64,000 nt of DNA from an archaeon (GTDB lineage Archaea > Iainarchaeota > Iainarchaeia > Iainarchaeales > DTGL01), in contig JAPDKC010000010.1 of NCBI GenBank assembly GCA_029258755.1, positions 1-64,000 on the forward strand, given 5' to 3'. A model generated the notes under the pieces. That model searched no databases. It worked only from the letters and a program-made list of their open reading frames with translations, and was not told the DNA's origin. Shown one piece after another: positions 16,520 to 24,774 of this stretch. The position numbers and the translations under genes are program-made. The first letter of the stretch is position 1. Each line of letters opens with the position of its first letter.

Positions 16520-17209
16520 TTATATTCTTACGCTGTAAGTATATTTAACTTTGGGTTTTCCATCTTTAGTCAAACCAGCCAAAGTAGAGGATTTCTTTAC
16601 ATTGGCTTTATATTTTCTCTTCAGCTCCGCAACAGCACTTTTTGCAGCTTTCTTTGATCCTATTAATAAATCGTAACCATTCTTTCTCTTTATCATTTTA
16701 ACTATTTCAGCCAGAGTATCGTTTTTAAGCTGCGAGGCAAGAACATCCTTTATCAAATAAATGGCTCTCTTTATTTTTGCTTTATCTTCCGCTCTGAGCT
16801 GAATTGTTACCTCATAATAGGAAGAGCTTATTTTAAGGCAAGATTCGCAATACTGAAGCTTGTATTGGATAAACGTTTCGTAACTTGTGCTAAGAGGCAC
16901 GCCTTCCACCTTGCATGAAACATTTAAATAAATCTTTAACCCTTTGCCAGTATGCTCAGCTTCTATTGCCAGCGAAGGTCTTTCAACATCGCTCCACTTT
17001 ACTTTACTAAGGATGAACTTAAGCAAGCTATCAGCATTTTCCTCCAACCACCGGCCGCGAACAAGGATCTTTCCACATCTTTTACATTTTGGAAGAATGA
17101 GCTTTCTGTCAATCCTAAGCAACCTATTATCTTCTAAGAAACACCTTGTGCAAAACCCCCTGACAAAAGGCCCTTTTTCTGTCCCGCATTTAGGACAAAA
17201 GCTTACCAA
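16520..17209 (-). CDS. nmd3: Nmd3-like ribosome-associated zinc protein
   Basis: Two N-terminal zinc ribbons (FCPKCGTEKGPFVRGFCTRC and CKRCGKILVRGRW) open a 229-aa chain matching COG1499, the archaeal homologue of eukaryotic NMD3, which helps 60S maturation and export. In archaea it is thought to act in large-subunit assembly or quality control. A second CESCLKISSSYYE motif follows in mid-chain, then a basic alpha/beta domain. The start is TTG 17209: GGTGAT lies four bases before it, and the TAG of the upstream membrane gene ends at 17210. Operon order aCPSF2, membrane protein, nmd3 links RNA decay and ribosome functions. Confidence 0.85.
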   Translation of the reverse strand: MVSFCPKCGTEKGPFVRGFCTRCFLEDNRLLRIDRKLILPKCKRCGKILVRGRWLEENADSLLKFILSKVKWSDVERPSLAIEAEHTGKGLKIYLNVSCKVEGVPLSTSYETFIQYKLQYCESCLKISSSYYEVTIQLRAEDKAKIKRAIYLIKDVLASQLKNDTLAEIVKMIKRKNGYDLLIGSKKAAKSAVAELKRKYKANVKKSSTLAGLTKDGKPKVKYTYSVRI

Positions 17210-17995
17210 CTACATCACCTTAAGATAAATAGAGGAACTCAAAACCATGTGGTAGGTATACAACACGGCAATGAGAATTCTGTAGAGGAGAAACAGGAGT
17301 ATAAATAAAGGTTCGAGCACTGTTAGGATACTAAACATTAAACTAAGAATCGAGGCCGCAAAGGGAATGATGGCTGCTTTAGAGACCATGGCAAAATTTC
17401 TTTTAACAAGCTTAATTTCTTTACCCACACTTTCAACGACTCTTTTTTTCTCCAACATAAGAGCTGCATAAAGGAAATAAAAAAGCACTATGAGAACAAA
17501 GTAGAACAAGAAGATCAGAAATGTTATAAAAATTGTATATGCTGGCGGAAGGGTTTTTAAGGAGTAAACGCTTAAGAAAGCCAAAGGAATTGAGAAAAAA
17601 AGCACCAAAAGCAAGCTTATGGGAACAACCTTTGATGAATTTTTGAAAGCTTCTGATAGCGCTCTTGCTAAGGAGAGTTTTCTTCCAGCGTAGAAATCTT
17701 TCACAAGCACAGGATACATCGCATTAGCTAAGATATCTATTATAAGTGCAAATAGAGAAAGAACTAAAAGAAGTAGCGCGTACATAGCAACCGCTTGCAC
17801 AGTATGTTCTTCTGCAACGCTAAGCGTTTTTCCTTGCAGAACATCTAAAAGCAGCTCATAGTTACCTATCACCAAAAAACATAGTGCTAAGATTATCGCT
17901 GCATAGATTAATGATGTGGCTATTTTTGGAACGAATAGTTTTGGCTCTCTTAAAAGAAGTTCTAATGATTCCTTAAGAAATCTTTTAAGCTTCAT
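17210..17995 (-). CDS. Six-helix integral membrane protein of unknown function
   Basis: The 261-aa chain has a cytoplasmic amphipathic start (LKRFLKESLELLLREPKLFVPK) and about six long hydrophobic segments. The pattern LLREPKLFVPKI...AR.ALSEAFKNSSKVVP resembles archaeal DUF4013- or DUF7847-like membrane proteins with no known role. Its ATG overlaps the aCPSF2 stop (ATGA) and its TAG abuts the nmd3 TTG start, so all three genes are one transcript and probably translationally coupled. No signal peptide, no enzyme motif. The link with RNA metabolism is by position only. Confidence 0.7.
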   Translation of the reverse strand: MKLKRFLKESLELLLREPKLFVPKIATSLIYAAIILALCFLVIGNYELLLDVLQGKTLSVAEEHTVQAVAMYALLLLVLSLFALIIDILANAMYPVLVKDFYAGRKLSLARALSEAFKNSSKVVPISLLLVLFFSIPLAFLSVYSLKTLPPAYTIFITFLIFLFYFVLIVLFYFLYAALMLEKKRVVESVGKEIKLVKRNFAMVSKAAIIPFAASILSLMFSILTVLEPLFILLFLLYRILIAVLYTYHMVLSSSIYLKVM

Positions 17996-19269
17996 TTTCC
18001 ATCTACTTTAACCGTTCTACCATATTCCAAAGGCATTGCTTTTATGCCCAAGGTTTCCTCTATTTTTTTCCTAAAAGCTTCTATCTTTTCTGGTTCTCCA
18101 TGAACCAAGAATATTTCCTCTGGGGACCATCTTTTTAATGCCTTCAGCATTTCGCTTTGACCTGGATGGGCTGAAAAATCAAATTTTCTAACAGTGCTTT
18201 TTGGCCTATAATCTTTACCATCTATATTTATAACGCCTTCATCTAGCAAGCGTCTGCCTTGCGTGCCCTCAACTTGGTAGCCGGTTAAGAATATCGCGGA
18301 CTTTTCATCGTTATAAATGCGCTTTATGTAGTAAAGAACAGGGCCACCTTCGCACATGCCCGCAGTTGTTACTATTATGCTTGGTTCCTGCAAAGCTTTT
18401 TTTCTTTCCCGCTCATTTTTGATCCATTGTGCTTTTCTAAGTGCTTTCTTGAGGGTTTTTACGTTCTTCAAGTACTTAGGATATTTTAAGGTTATATTGG
18501 CTGCTTTTTGAGCCATGCCATCTAAGTAGATTGGATAAGGCACTTTATACTCAACCAAAACATCTATGATTTCATGTGAGCGCCCTACAGCAAACGCTGG
18601 CACTACCGCATTACCGCCGTTTTCAACAACCTCCAAGCAAGCATCGACAAATTCTTTCTCTACTTGATGCCTATCAGGATGGTCTGAGTCGCCATAGGTG
18701 CTCTCTATAATCACATAATCTACACTTCCAAGCTTTATATCTGCTTTATGAAGCAATCTTGTTTCAACTACCTTGAAATCACCTGTGTAAACAAGCGTAG
18801 TATCATCAAAAACAAGCTTAGTTATAGCAGAACCTACGATATGCCCAGCATCAAAGAATTCTAAGGAAACCTTTTCAGTTATGTCTATTTTTGTTCTGTA
18901 TCCTAAAGGAAATGTAAATCTTCTTGTGCGCCTTATCTCTGTTTTCGAAAACTTTGCATCGAAGCCCTCTATGCCAGCTATCTTAAGAGAATCGTGCCAA
19001 AGCATCTCTGCCAAATCAAGCGTTGGCGGAGTCATATAGCAGACCGGTCTGCTCTTAACGAAAAGGTGTGGCAGCTCACCAGAGTGATCCAAGTGAGCAT
19101 GCGATATTATAACAGCATCTAAATTGGTTTTTATCTTTGCTGGGTATTCTATTTTTTGAGGGGTAAGCTTCACACCTCTATCCAGGAGTATTTTTTCCCC
19201 CACATCTAAAAGGAAGCTGCTTCTGCCAACTTCCTTACAACCACCTAACCCGGTTATCTTAAAACTCAT
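17992..19269 (-). CDS. Beta-CASP ribonuclease aCPSF2
   Basis: A metallo-beta-lactamase/beta-CASP RNase of 425 aa. Motifs in order: SHAHLDHSGELPHL (HxHxDH zinc site), DAGHIVGSA, YTGDFK, STYGDSDHPDR at the beta-CASP junction, PAFAVGRSHEI, TTAGMCEGGP, and LVHGEPEK (C-terminal His). No KH domains precede the catalytic part, which separates it from aCPSF1, and the length fits archaeal aCPSF2, an endo- and exoribonuclease in mRNA turnover or rRNA processing. aRNase J is a less likely alternative. First gene of the aCPSF2, membrane protein, nmd3 operon. Confidence 0.9.
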   Translation of the reverse strand: MSFKITGLGGCKEVGRSSFLLDVGEKILLDRGVKLTPQKIEYPAKIKTNLDAVIISHAHLDHSGELPHLFVKSRPVCYMTPPTLDLAEMLWHDSLKIAGIEGFDAKFSKTEIRRTRRFTFPLGYRTKIDITEKVSLEFFDAGHIVGSAITKLVFDDTTLVYTGDFKVVETRLLHKADIKLGSVDYVIIESTYGDSDHPDRHQVEKEFVDACLEVVENGGNAVVPAFAVGRSHEIIDVLVEYKVPYPIYLDGMAQKAANITLKYPKYLKNVKTLKKALRKAQWIKNERERKKALQEPSIIVTTAGMCEGGPVLYYIKRIYNDEKSAIFLTGYQVEGTQGRRLLDEGVINIDGKDYRPKSTVRKFDFSAHPGQSEMLKALKRWSPEEIFLVHGEPEKIEAFRKKIEETLGIKAMPLEYGRTVKVDGK

Positions 19270-19402
19270 AAAAGCGCCTCTAAAAAAGCAGTATATTAAG
19301 AAATAAAGCAGAAGTAAGCTTTAAAAACAGTCCGCTTGCTTATAATTGGCTTTATGGCTAAAAAAGATAGCTAATAAAAATAAGTTTTTTATATTAAAAA
19401 TT

Positions 19403-20905
19403 ATGCATGCGAAGATATTTTCCGTGCTGTTTTGCGCCATTGCTCTAAGCATAGCCGCCAATGCTCAAATAACACATATAGATTGCAACTTAGAAATAAG
19501 CGAAAATATTGTTGATATGGTGCTGTATCTCAAAGCAAACAAGCCAGTAAATTATTTTGTGCTCTCGATGCCATTTTATGAGAATGCTTCGCTCCTTAGT
19601 TTGGAAGATTCCCTCGGAAAAATAACCAAATATGAGCTCAAAAATGGGTCTCTTAAAATAACCACGAATAGTTCTGCAAAAAGAAGGGAGGAGATCGTTA
19701 AAATGAAATTAGAGTTAAAGGAGTTAGCCGTTGAGCGCTTCCCAGGAATTTTTTATGCTAAGTTTTCTGTGCCAGCAGAACCAAACACCAATGTAAATTT
19801 TTATGCGTATGGGAAAAAGATTGTCGGCTTTGATTTAAGTGCTGGTTTTAGAGGAAGCCTGACCAATTATAGGTTGCATGCTTCCGGCAAAGGGCCATTA
19901 GCGATCTGTTTCTTCTATTCTGACAAAGGGAAGCGAATAGGCAAATTCTTAGTATTCGCTGAAAATTTATCAGAGAAGCAGATTTCAGCATTCGAAAAAG
20001 CTAATGAGCTTTATCCTATTGTGCCAGCTGTTTTAGGCATAGCTATAGATGTAAACATTTTTCCAGTATTAGTGCTTTCGGATGATAAATATGAGGAAAG
20101 CATCAATGATTATAGCGAGGGGTCCTATCTTAAGGGAGGCCTTATAGTCATAAAAGAAAGTTCCTTTGAGGAGCAAGCAGTGCCTACCATAATCCATGAG
20201 CTCACACATGCTTTTAATGCAAAGATATTGGCATGGAACCAAAGCAAGGCAAGCTGGCTTGATGAAGGCTTAGCAAGGTTTGTTGAATATCTTACAAAAA
20301 AACAGCTGGGTATAAAGACGAACAACCTTTTCTACGGAACAAAAAAATATGCCTCTGGAAACTACATATATGTGCTAAAGCCAGTAAGTGATTGGAAAGA
20401 GCTTATTAGATATTACAATGAAGGCCTTAACTTTATGGCTGAATGGAGCGCGGAAGAGGCTGAAACAAGAGAATTTGGCTATGCGTTCAGCGAGCTTTTT
20501 ATAAGAGAATATGTAAGCAAAAATGGCCTCGAAAAATTACACAAATCTTTGCAAAAACTTCTTGAAGTAGAAAAAAATGTGCAAGAGGGAAAAGAATTTA
20601 CCAAAATAGTGTTGGACTCTTTCGGCACAAAGTTGGAGCCATGCAAAAGAGAAAGCGAAAAGGAGATGTTAGCATGTATAAAGGAACTTAACAACTTTAC
20701 ACCTAAAATAGCTAAAACGGAAGCTCTGCAAATAGGAATTGTTGAGAAAGAAAGTACTATAAAGCTAAATGTAATGGAAATAAGGAGAAGGGTTTTAGAA
20801 GAAAAAATACAGGAGTTAAAAAATGCTTTTAATCATTTTATTTTACTCATAAAAAAAGATGTGAAAAAAATTCTGGTGCCTAAGGATGAGATGTTCGCTC
20901 AATGA
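19403..20905 (+). CDS. Secreted gluzincin-type (peptidase MA-like) zinc protease
   Basis: A clean signal peptide (AKIFSVLFCAIALSIAANAQ) follows ATG 19403, which I prefer to the TTG at 19346 in the track; that start would place a long basic segment before it. The active site is IIHELTHAFNAK (HExxH) and, about 20 residues on, WLDEGLARFVEY with the third zinc ligand Glu, as in gluzincins. The first half is a beta-rich domain, and the C-terminal 80 residues are helical and charged. No C-terminal anchor is seen, so the product is probably released or lipid-free periplasmic. With the matrixin-like gene at 3 kb it is one of two exported zinc proteases here. Substrate unknown. Confidence 0.82.
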   Translation: MHAKIFSVLFCAIALSIAANAQITHIDCNLEISENIVDMVLYLKANKPVNYFVLSMPFYENASLLSLEDSLGKITKYELKNGSLKITTNSSAKRREEIVKMKLELKELAVERFPGIFYAKFSVPAEPNTNVNFYAYGKKIVGFDLSAGFRGSLTNYRLHASGKGPLAICFFYSDKGKRIGKFLVFAENLSEKQISAFEKANELYPIVPAVLGIAIDVNIFPVLVLSDDKYEESINDYSEGSYLKGGLIVIKESSFEEQAVPTIIHELTHAFNAKILAWNQSKASWLDEGLARFVEYLTKKQLGIKTNNLFYGTKKYASGNYIYVLKPVSDWKELIRYYNEGLNFMAEWSAEEAETREFGYAFSELFIREYVSKNGLEKLHKSLQKLLEVEKNVQEGKEFTKIVLDSFGTKLEPCKRESEKEMLACIKELNNFTPKIAKTEALQIGIVEKESTIKLNVMEIRRRVLEEKIQELKNAFNHFILLIKKDVKKILVPKDEMFAQ

Positions 20906-21305
20906 AAAAACAAACGTTAGAAGCTTGCCTACTCACACAGAAGAGTTACATCTGGTAAGACCTATCTCCTATAAAAAAGCTTTAGCAATTCTTAAACGCT
21001 GCAAACAACTTAAAACAATAACAATGAGCATATCTACCTACAGAAGAATTCCTAGAAAAGTGCTCTCCTTACTGAAGGAGCGCAATATTAAAGTAGCCAT
21101 ATGTGAAGAAAGAGGCAGGCCTATAGGCATACCTTTGGAAAAGCTTAAAATTGCGATAGAAATGCGTCGCGACTTTAGGCCTTTGCGCGAAATAGAGCAC
21201 ATCACTGGAATTCCAAAAAGCACCATACATTATTTGGTAAAGTACTCTGCAAAGAGAAAGGTGAAAAAGGGAAATGTCATAATACATCTTAAATCCGCCG
21301 GGTGA
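20886..21305 (+). CDS. Hypothetical HTH-containing protein
   Basis: A 139-aa basic protein I do not recognise. Residues about 80-125 (FRPLREIEHITGIPKSTIHYL) read as a helix-turn-helix of the Hin/resolvase type, ending in a lysine-rich tail. The N-terminal half is alpha/beta (KTITMSISTYRRIPRKVLSL, IKVAICEERGRPIGIP). It overlaps the protease gene by 20 bases with GGATGAG next to the ATG, and is followed four bases later by the zinc protein gene, so the two small genes form a unit. No catalytic Ser or Tyr recombinase residues are evident, so a DNA-binding regulator is likelier than a recombinase. Confidence 0.6.
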   Translation: MRCSLNEKTNVRSLPTHTEELHLVRPISYKKALAILKRCKQLKTITMSISTYRRIPRKVLSLLKERNIKVAICEERGRPIGIPLEKLKIAIEMRRDFRPLREIEHITGIPKSTIHYLVKYSAKRKVKKGNVIIHLKSAG

Positions 21306-21309
21306 AAAA

Positions 21310-21633
21310 ATGCCGGGTAATTTATACCGAAAAAAGCTAACAGAGCTCTTAAGGAAAAAAGATCTAGAAAAAGCAAGGTGGTTAGAGAATATAAACAAAT
21401 ACGTACTACCCAGCCATGTAAAAAGAATCCTTAGAAAAGACAAAAGCGTACTGCAGGAGCTTGTGCTGCCTAAATGGGTTACTTGGGAACTTCTTTATGA
21501 CTGGGCGTGCACACAGAAAAAGGAGGAAGGAAAGTTATGTGTGCTTTGCGATGAATGGCACGAAGTTGGCATAGAGTTTAATGGCAAGTTTATTTGCGAA
21601 TACTGTTTTTTAAGGATTAAAAATCTGAAATAG
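21310..21633 (+). CDS. Hypothetical small zinc-finger protein
   Basis: 107 aa with a basic helical first half and a C-terminal CVLCDEW...FICEYCFLRI zinc finger (CxxC...CxxC). GGGTGA lies a few bases before ATG 21310. It follows the HTH gene by four bases. No family is recognised. Its 3' end overlaps by 17 bases the convergent 48-aa zinc-ribbon gene. An RNA- or DNA-binding role is suggested by charge and finger only. Confidence 0.6.
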   Translation: MPGNLYRKKLTELLRKKDLEKARWLENINKYVLPSHVKRILRKDKSVLQELVLPKWVTWELLYDWACTQKKEEGKLCVLCDEWHEVGIEFNGKFICEYCFLRIKNLK

Positions 21634-21763
21634 GTTCCTCATTTCTTACTTTTTCAGTGGTAAAGCCACAGGCAGGACACTGCCATTTTTCTACAATCTT
21701 ATCCTTAAAAACATATGAGATTTCCACTCGAATCATTCTTTCATTGCATTTTGGACATCGCAT
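21617..21763 (-). CDS. 48-aa zinc-ribbon protein (below ORF-track size)
   Basis: Found by reading the reverse strand under the false N-terminal extension of the HAD ORF. It starts MRCPKCNERMIRV and has a second pair in WQCPACGFTTEKV, giving CPxC-(x)n-CPxC, a compact zinc ribbon, and ends EEPISDF. The codons are ordinary for this genome, and the cysteine spacing cannot easily arise by chance. It lies between the zinc-finger gene and the HAD gene on the opposite strand. Function unknown; small ribbons of this type occur in transcription and ribosome factors. Confidence 0.6.
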   Translation of the reverse strand: MRCPKCNERMIRVEISYVFKDKIVEKWQCPACGFTTEKVRNEEPISDF

Positions 21764-21815
21764 AACAAACAGTTATACCAAAAGATTATTAACGCTGTGG
21801 GGTTTATTAATATTT

Positions 21816-22514
21816 ATGATAAAGGCGGTTCTCTTCGATCTTGATAATACGCTTATAGATTTTATGAAGATGAAAAAGTCCTGCAGCGAAGCTGCAATAA
21901 GAGCCATGATCGAAGCCGGCTTGAAGATAGATGAGGAATCCGGAATAAAGAAACTTTTTGAGATGTACGATCGGTACGGGATGGAAAACCAAAACATATT
22001 TGACAAATTCATAAGAGAAGTTCATGGCAAACTTGACTATAACATGCTTGCTAGAGCAATTGTTGCTTACAGAAAAGTTAAAGCCGGGCATCTAACTCCT
22101 TATCCTAATGTTGTGAAGACGCTCATAAAATTGAAGGAACGCTCCCTAAAGCTTGGAATAGTTAGCGATGCGCCTATAAAGCAAGCATGGCTCAGATTAG
22201 CTGAGCTTAATCTTTGTGATTTCTTCGATGTGGTTGTTGCCAGAGGACCTAAAGCGAAAGCAAAGCCGCATGTTATGCCATTTAAGAAGGCGTTGAAAGC
22301 CCTGAAGCTTAAACCTGAGGAAATACTCTTTGTAGGCGATAATCCAAAGGCAGATATATTAGGGGCAAAAAACATAGGGATGAAAACTGTTTTAGCTAAG
22401 TATGGGCAGGTTATTTATGAATCTAACATAAAAGCGGATTTTGAAATTAACGACATAAGCGAATTGTTAAGCATCATTGAGATTTTGAATAAAAACAACA
22501 AAAGGAATAAATAA
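21816..22514 (+). CDS. HAD-family phosphatase
   Basis: Begins MIKAVLFDLDNTLIDF, giving the DxDxT nucleophile motif at the N-terminus. Later motifs are LGIVSDAP (motif II), KAKAKPHVMPFKKAL (motif III Lys) and ILFVGDNPKADILGAKNIG (motif IV acids). A helical cap is inserted after motif I (about residues 20-90), as in phosphoglycolate phosphatase-like and TIGR02253-type archaeal HADs. It removes phosphate from a small metabolite that cannot be named. ATG 21816 is used: the track's 53 extra residues are antisense to a zinc-ribbon gene. Length 232 aa is typical. Confidence 0.87.
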   Translation: MIKAVLFDLDNTLIDFMKMKKSCSEAAIRAMIEAGLKIDEESGIKKLFEMYDRYGMENQNIFDKFIREVHGKLDYNMLARAIVAYRKVKAGHLTPYPNVVKTLIKLKERSLKLGIVSDAPIKQAWLRLAELNLCDFFDVVVARGPKAKAKPHVMPFKKALKALKLKPEEILFVGDNPKADILGAKNIGMKTVLAKYGQVIYESNIKADFEINDISELLSIIEILNKNNKRNK

Positions 22515-22559
22515 AATGAAGAAACTATTTTGTTTAATGGTAATGGTGGAGGTGAGTAA

Positions 22560-22967
22560 ATGCCAAGCATACGTGCCAAGCTAAATGCAGCAAGGCAGAG
22601 GATAAGAGAAAGAAAAGAAACAAGACTCACATCACGCAAAAGAAAACTGGAAATTAGCATTGCTAGAACAAAAAACGAGCTACAAAAACTAAATAACGAT
22701 CTGAATTTGGTGAGACAAGAGCTTGGACGAGCACGCGAAGAGCATGAAGCAATACTAAATGCGTTGGTTCAAGGAAAGAAGCTACCGCAAAGGGTTGCTA
22801 TGAGATTAAAAGCCGCAAGAAAGGCGACAACTATTAGTGAGCTTCAAAGATTGGAAAGACGACTAGCACAAAGGATAAGCAAGCTTGCCGCTAGAGAACA
22901 GGCTCTTACAAGAAAAATAACAAAAACTGCAGAGATGCTCCAAAGACTACAACAGCAGAGCCCTTAG
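22560..22967 (+). CDS. Basic coiled-coil protein of unknown function
   Basis: A 135-aa, highly charged, helical protein. Nearly the whole chain from residue 25 shows heptad-like spacing (LEISIARTKNELQKLNNDL; LERRLAQRISKLAAREQAL). The GGAGGTGAG site before ATG 22560 is one of the strongest in the window, so it is probably well expressed. The N-terminus is Arg/Lys-rich. No family is recognised; a nucleic-acid packaging or structural role is possible. It stands alone, 46 bases after the HAD gene and convergent with the DHH gene. Confidence 0.65.
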   Translation: MPSIRAKLNAARQRIRERKETRLTSRKRKLEISIARTKNELQKLNNDLNLVRQELGRAREEHEAILNALVQGKKLPQRVAMRLKAARKATTISELQRLERRLAQRISKLAAREQALTRKITKTAEMLQRLQQQSP

Positions 22968-22992
22968 TACTAACGTGCATCCCTTTTAATTT

Positions 22993-24015
22993 TTAATATT
23001 CTTTAACCTCTAGCTTGCTCTCTTTTTCTTTTATTTTTGCAATAAGAAGCTCTAAGCATTTATGCAATACCTGATCCGTTGAGGAAGCCTTGCCGGTAAA
23101 CGCTGCAGCTGTTGCATGCCCTCCGCCCTCACCTTCAAAGAAATCCGAAAGCTTGTGAAATATATCCTTTGCTAGGTCTAAGTTATACTCTTGGATCAAG
23201 GAAAATCTTGCTCTGCCAGAGACCCTAATGTTATGATCTTCCGCAGTACCAACAAATGCAACATCCGCACCAAGATGAATTAATGCTGCTGCTGACTGGG
23301 ATTCAAACGCGCCTATCTCGCTGAGAACAATAAGCAATTTATTTACTCTAAAAAGCTTTGTGCGTTGCGCAGCTTTAAGCAATGCTATTCGCTCACTTAA
23401 CTCTCGTTTAACAGAAAATAGCTCAATTAATTCGCTAAGTGTCTTATCTGTTTTTTCAAAAACTTCAGCCATTACTTTAAAAGTGTTTTTGCTTGCAAAA
23501 GAAAAGTGCGCAGTATCTGCTATAATACCACACGCTGTTAGCAAAGCAATTTTTTCATTAAGCTTGTCTTGTGCATTGGCTGAGAGAAAACGCCATAAAA
23601 CCTCGGTAGTTGAAGCTGCATCTTCAACTATAATCGAATCCTCCTCTTTAGCGATTTTATCCTTGCCCTTGCTGTGATGGTCAAAAAGGAAAATATTGCC
23701 ACTAAAGTTTTTCACTTTCTCAGCGAAAGAACCGAGCATACCGTAGGAGTTCAAATCAACTATTACTAAAGTATCGAAAAAAGAGAAATCTGGGGTAAGC
23801 GAATAGGGTATCTCCATTGTTTCTGCCAAACGTTTTGCAGAATTATTCAAATGCTCCGGAACACCTATCTCAACATAGTTTTTACCCAGCAAAAGCAATC
23901 TGACTATTGCTGCAGAAGCTAACGCATCTACATCCGCACCTCTATGGGAAATCACTAATACCTTTTTGTCTTTGAGGTTTAAAAGTTCAGCTATGCCCAT
24001 AAAGACCGCATTCAC
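22993..24015 (-). CDS. DHH/DHHA1-family phosphoesterase (RecJ/NrnA-like)
   Basis: 340 aa with the DHH motifs: SHRGADVDALASAA (motif I), VIVDLNSYG (II), FLFDHHSKGK (III, DHH) and TACGIIADTAHFSFA (IV), then the DHHA1 substrate domain ending FEGEGGGHATAAAF (GGGH). Such archaeal proteins act as single-strand exonucleases, oligoribonucleases or cyclic-dinucleotide hydrolases. The last is worth noting because a GGDEF protein is encoded in the same window. The GTG start at 24015 overlaps the prefoldin stop; ATG 24000 is an alternative. Last gene of the L37Ae operon. Confidence 0.88.
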   Translation of the reverse strand: MNAVFMGIAELLNLKDKKVLVISHRGADVDALASAAIVRLLLLGKNYVEIGVPEHLNNSAKRLAETMEIPYSLTPDFSFFDTLVIVDLNSYGMLGSFAEKVKNFSGNIFLFDHHSKGKDKIAKEEDSIIVEDAASTTEVLWRFLSANAQDKLNEKIALLTACGIIADTAHFSFASKNTFKVMAEVFEKTDKTLSELIELFSVKRELSERIALLKAAQRTKLFRVNKLLIVLSEIGAFESQSAAALIHLGADVAFVGTAEDHNIRVSGRARFSLIQEYNLDLAKDIFHKLSDFFEGEGGGHATAAAFTGKASSTDQVLHKCLELLIAKIKEKESKLEVKEY

Positions 24016-24359
24016 TTTGCTTCTTTCTTCTCTTTGCTTTCACTTGTTTTCCCTTCTATCTGCGCCCTAAGCTTGTTAAGTTTATTTATCAAGGAATCCT
24101 CCTGCTTCTGCAAGGTTTCGATGCGCATATCCAGGGTTTCTTTAAGTTCTTTGAGCTCTTTTTCCACATCCTTAGCGTTCTTCTCTATCATTATATTGCC
24201 CACAAGCTTGTACACTTTATCTTGCTTAGATTCCTTGAGTTCTTTCAATGCATTCTCAACCATTGCAAGCTGCATCTGGAGCTGTTGCTTTCTTGCCCCT
24301 ACAGCTACAAGTTGTTCGCGTCCCCTTTGAAACTCTATAATCTTTTGTTCATCTGCCAT
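24012..24359 (-). CDS. pfdB: Prefoldin beta subunit
   Basis: A 115-aa coiled-coil chaperone subunit. Two helices flank the beta-hairpin core seen as KVYKLVGNIMIEKNAKDVEKEL, the usual prefoldin beta signature. It forms the alpha2-beta4 'jellyfish' that passes unfolded proteins to the thermosome; the alpha subunit is not in the window. GGGAGG lies before ATG 24359, so the five extra residues of the track are dropped. The last 12 residues are a Lys/Glu tail (KTSESKEKKEAK), like those on L37Ae and L10e here. Position after pcc1 and rpoP is the classical archaeal order. Confidence 0.93.
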   Translation of the reverse strand: MADEQKIIEFQRGREQLVAVGARKQQLQMQLAMVENALKELKESKQDKVYKLVGNIMIEKNAKDVEKELKELKETLDMRIETLQKQEDSLINKLNKLRAQIEGKTSESKEKKEAK

Positions 24360-24384
24360 ACAAAAACCTCCCAAACGTTTTTTA

Positions 24385-24633
24385 TTAGCTAAATCTTATT
24401 AAAATACTTTCAGCAAGCATAACATGCTTCATAAAGGAACTGAACGATGCTCTAAGCGCTATTGGATCCTTTGCAACAATCTTAAAATAAATCTTGTTTT
24501 TCTTCACCTTCAGTTTTGAGATCGAGCGTTTGTGTTTTTTTTGAATATCCGGTGTAATAGCATTAAAGATTATTCTAGCTTGTGCTTCCTTATCAAACTC
24601 GAGCTCTAGGTTCAGAGCATAGTTGTGCATCAT
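24385..24633 (-). CDS. pcc1: KEOPS complex subunit Pcc1
   Basis: About 82 aa. LELEFDKEAQARIIFNAITPD, then KIYFKIVAKDPIALRASFSSF, match the small dimeric Pcc1 subunit of KEOPS, which with Kae1, Bud32 and Cgi121 makes t6A at position 37 of ANN-decoding tRNAs. The start ATGATG overlaps the rpoP TGA with GGCGAG upstream, showing coupling. The track's 23 extra N-terminal residues lie in the rpoP frame and are rejected. Other KEOPS genes are not in the window. Confidence 0.85.
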   Translation of the reverse strand: MMHNYALNLELEFDKEAQARIIFNAITPDIQKKHKRSISKLKVKKNKIYFKIVAKDPIALRASFSSFMKHVMLAESILIRFS

Positions 24634-24761
24634 CTCGCCTTTATTTTTTTGGTAACCGGTGGTCTTGCTTTGAGCACTATTCTGTAAGCGCAAAAAGGAC
24701 ACCTTATCTGCCCTTTAGGTAACTCTTCAAATTCTTTCCCGCAACGAGCACATTTATACAT
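24630..24761 (-). CDS. rpoP: RNA polymerase subunit P (Rpb12 homologue)
   Basis: A 43-aa zinc-ribbon subunit. MYKCARCGKEFEELPKGQIRCPFCAYRI has the CxxC...CxxC ribbon of archaeal RpoP/Rpb12, which helps hold RNA polymerase subunits together and open promoters. GGAGGCG precedes ATG 24761. The track ORF starting at 24842 adds a lysine-rich read-through of the L37Ae 3' end and is not used. Sits between L37Ae and pcc1, the usual archaeal neighbours. Confidence 0.93.
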   Translation of the reverse strand: MYKCARCGKEFEELPKGQIRCPFCAYRIVLKARPPVTKKIKAR

Positions 24762-24774
24762 GATAACGCCTCCT

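Noticed and set aside
20886-21305. HTH protein as a serine recombinase or transposase remnant
   Set aside because: Only the HTH resembles resolvases; no catalytic residues and no flanking terminal repeats were found.
21657-21815. N-terminal extension of the HAD ORF
   Set aside because: The 53 added residues are antisense to a 48-aa zinc-ribbon gene, and the DxDxT motif belongs near the N-terminus, so ATG 21816 is the start.
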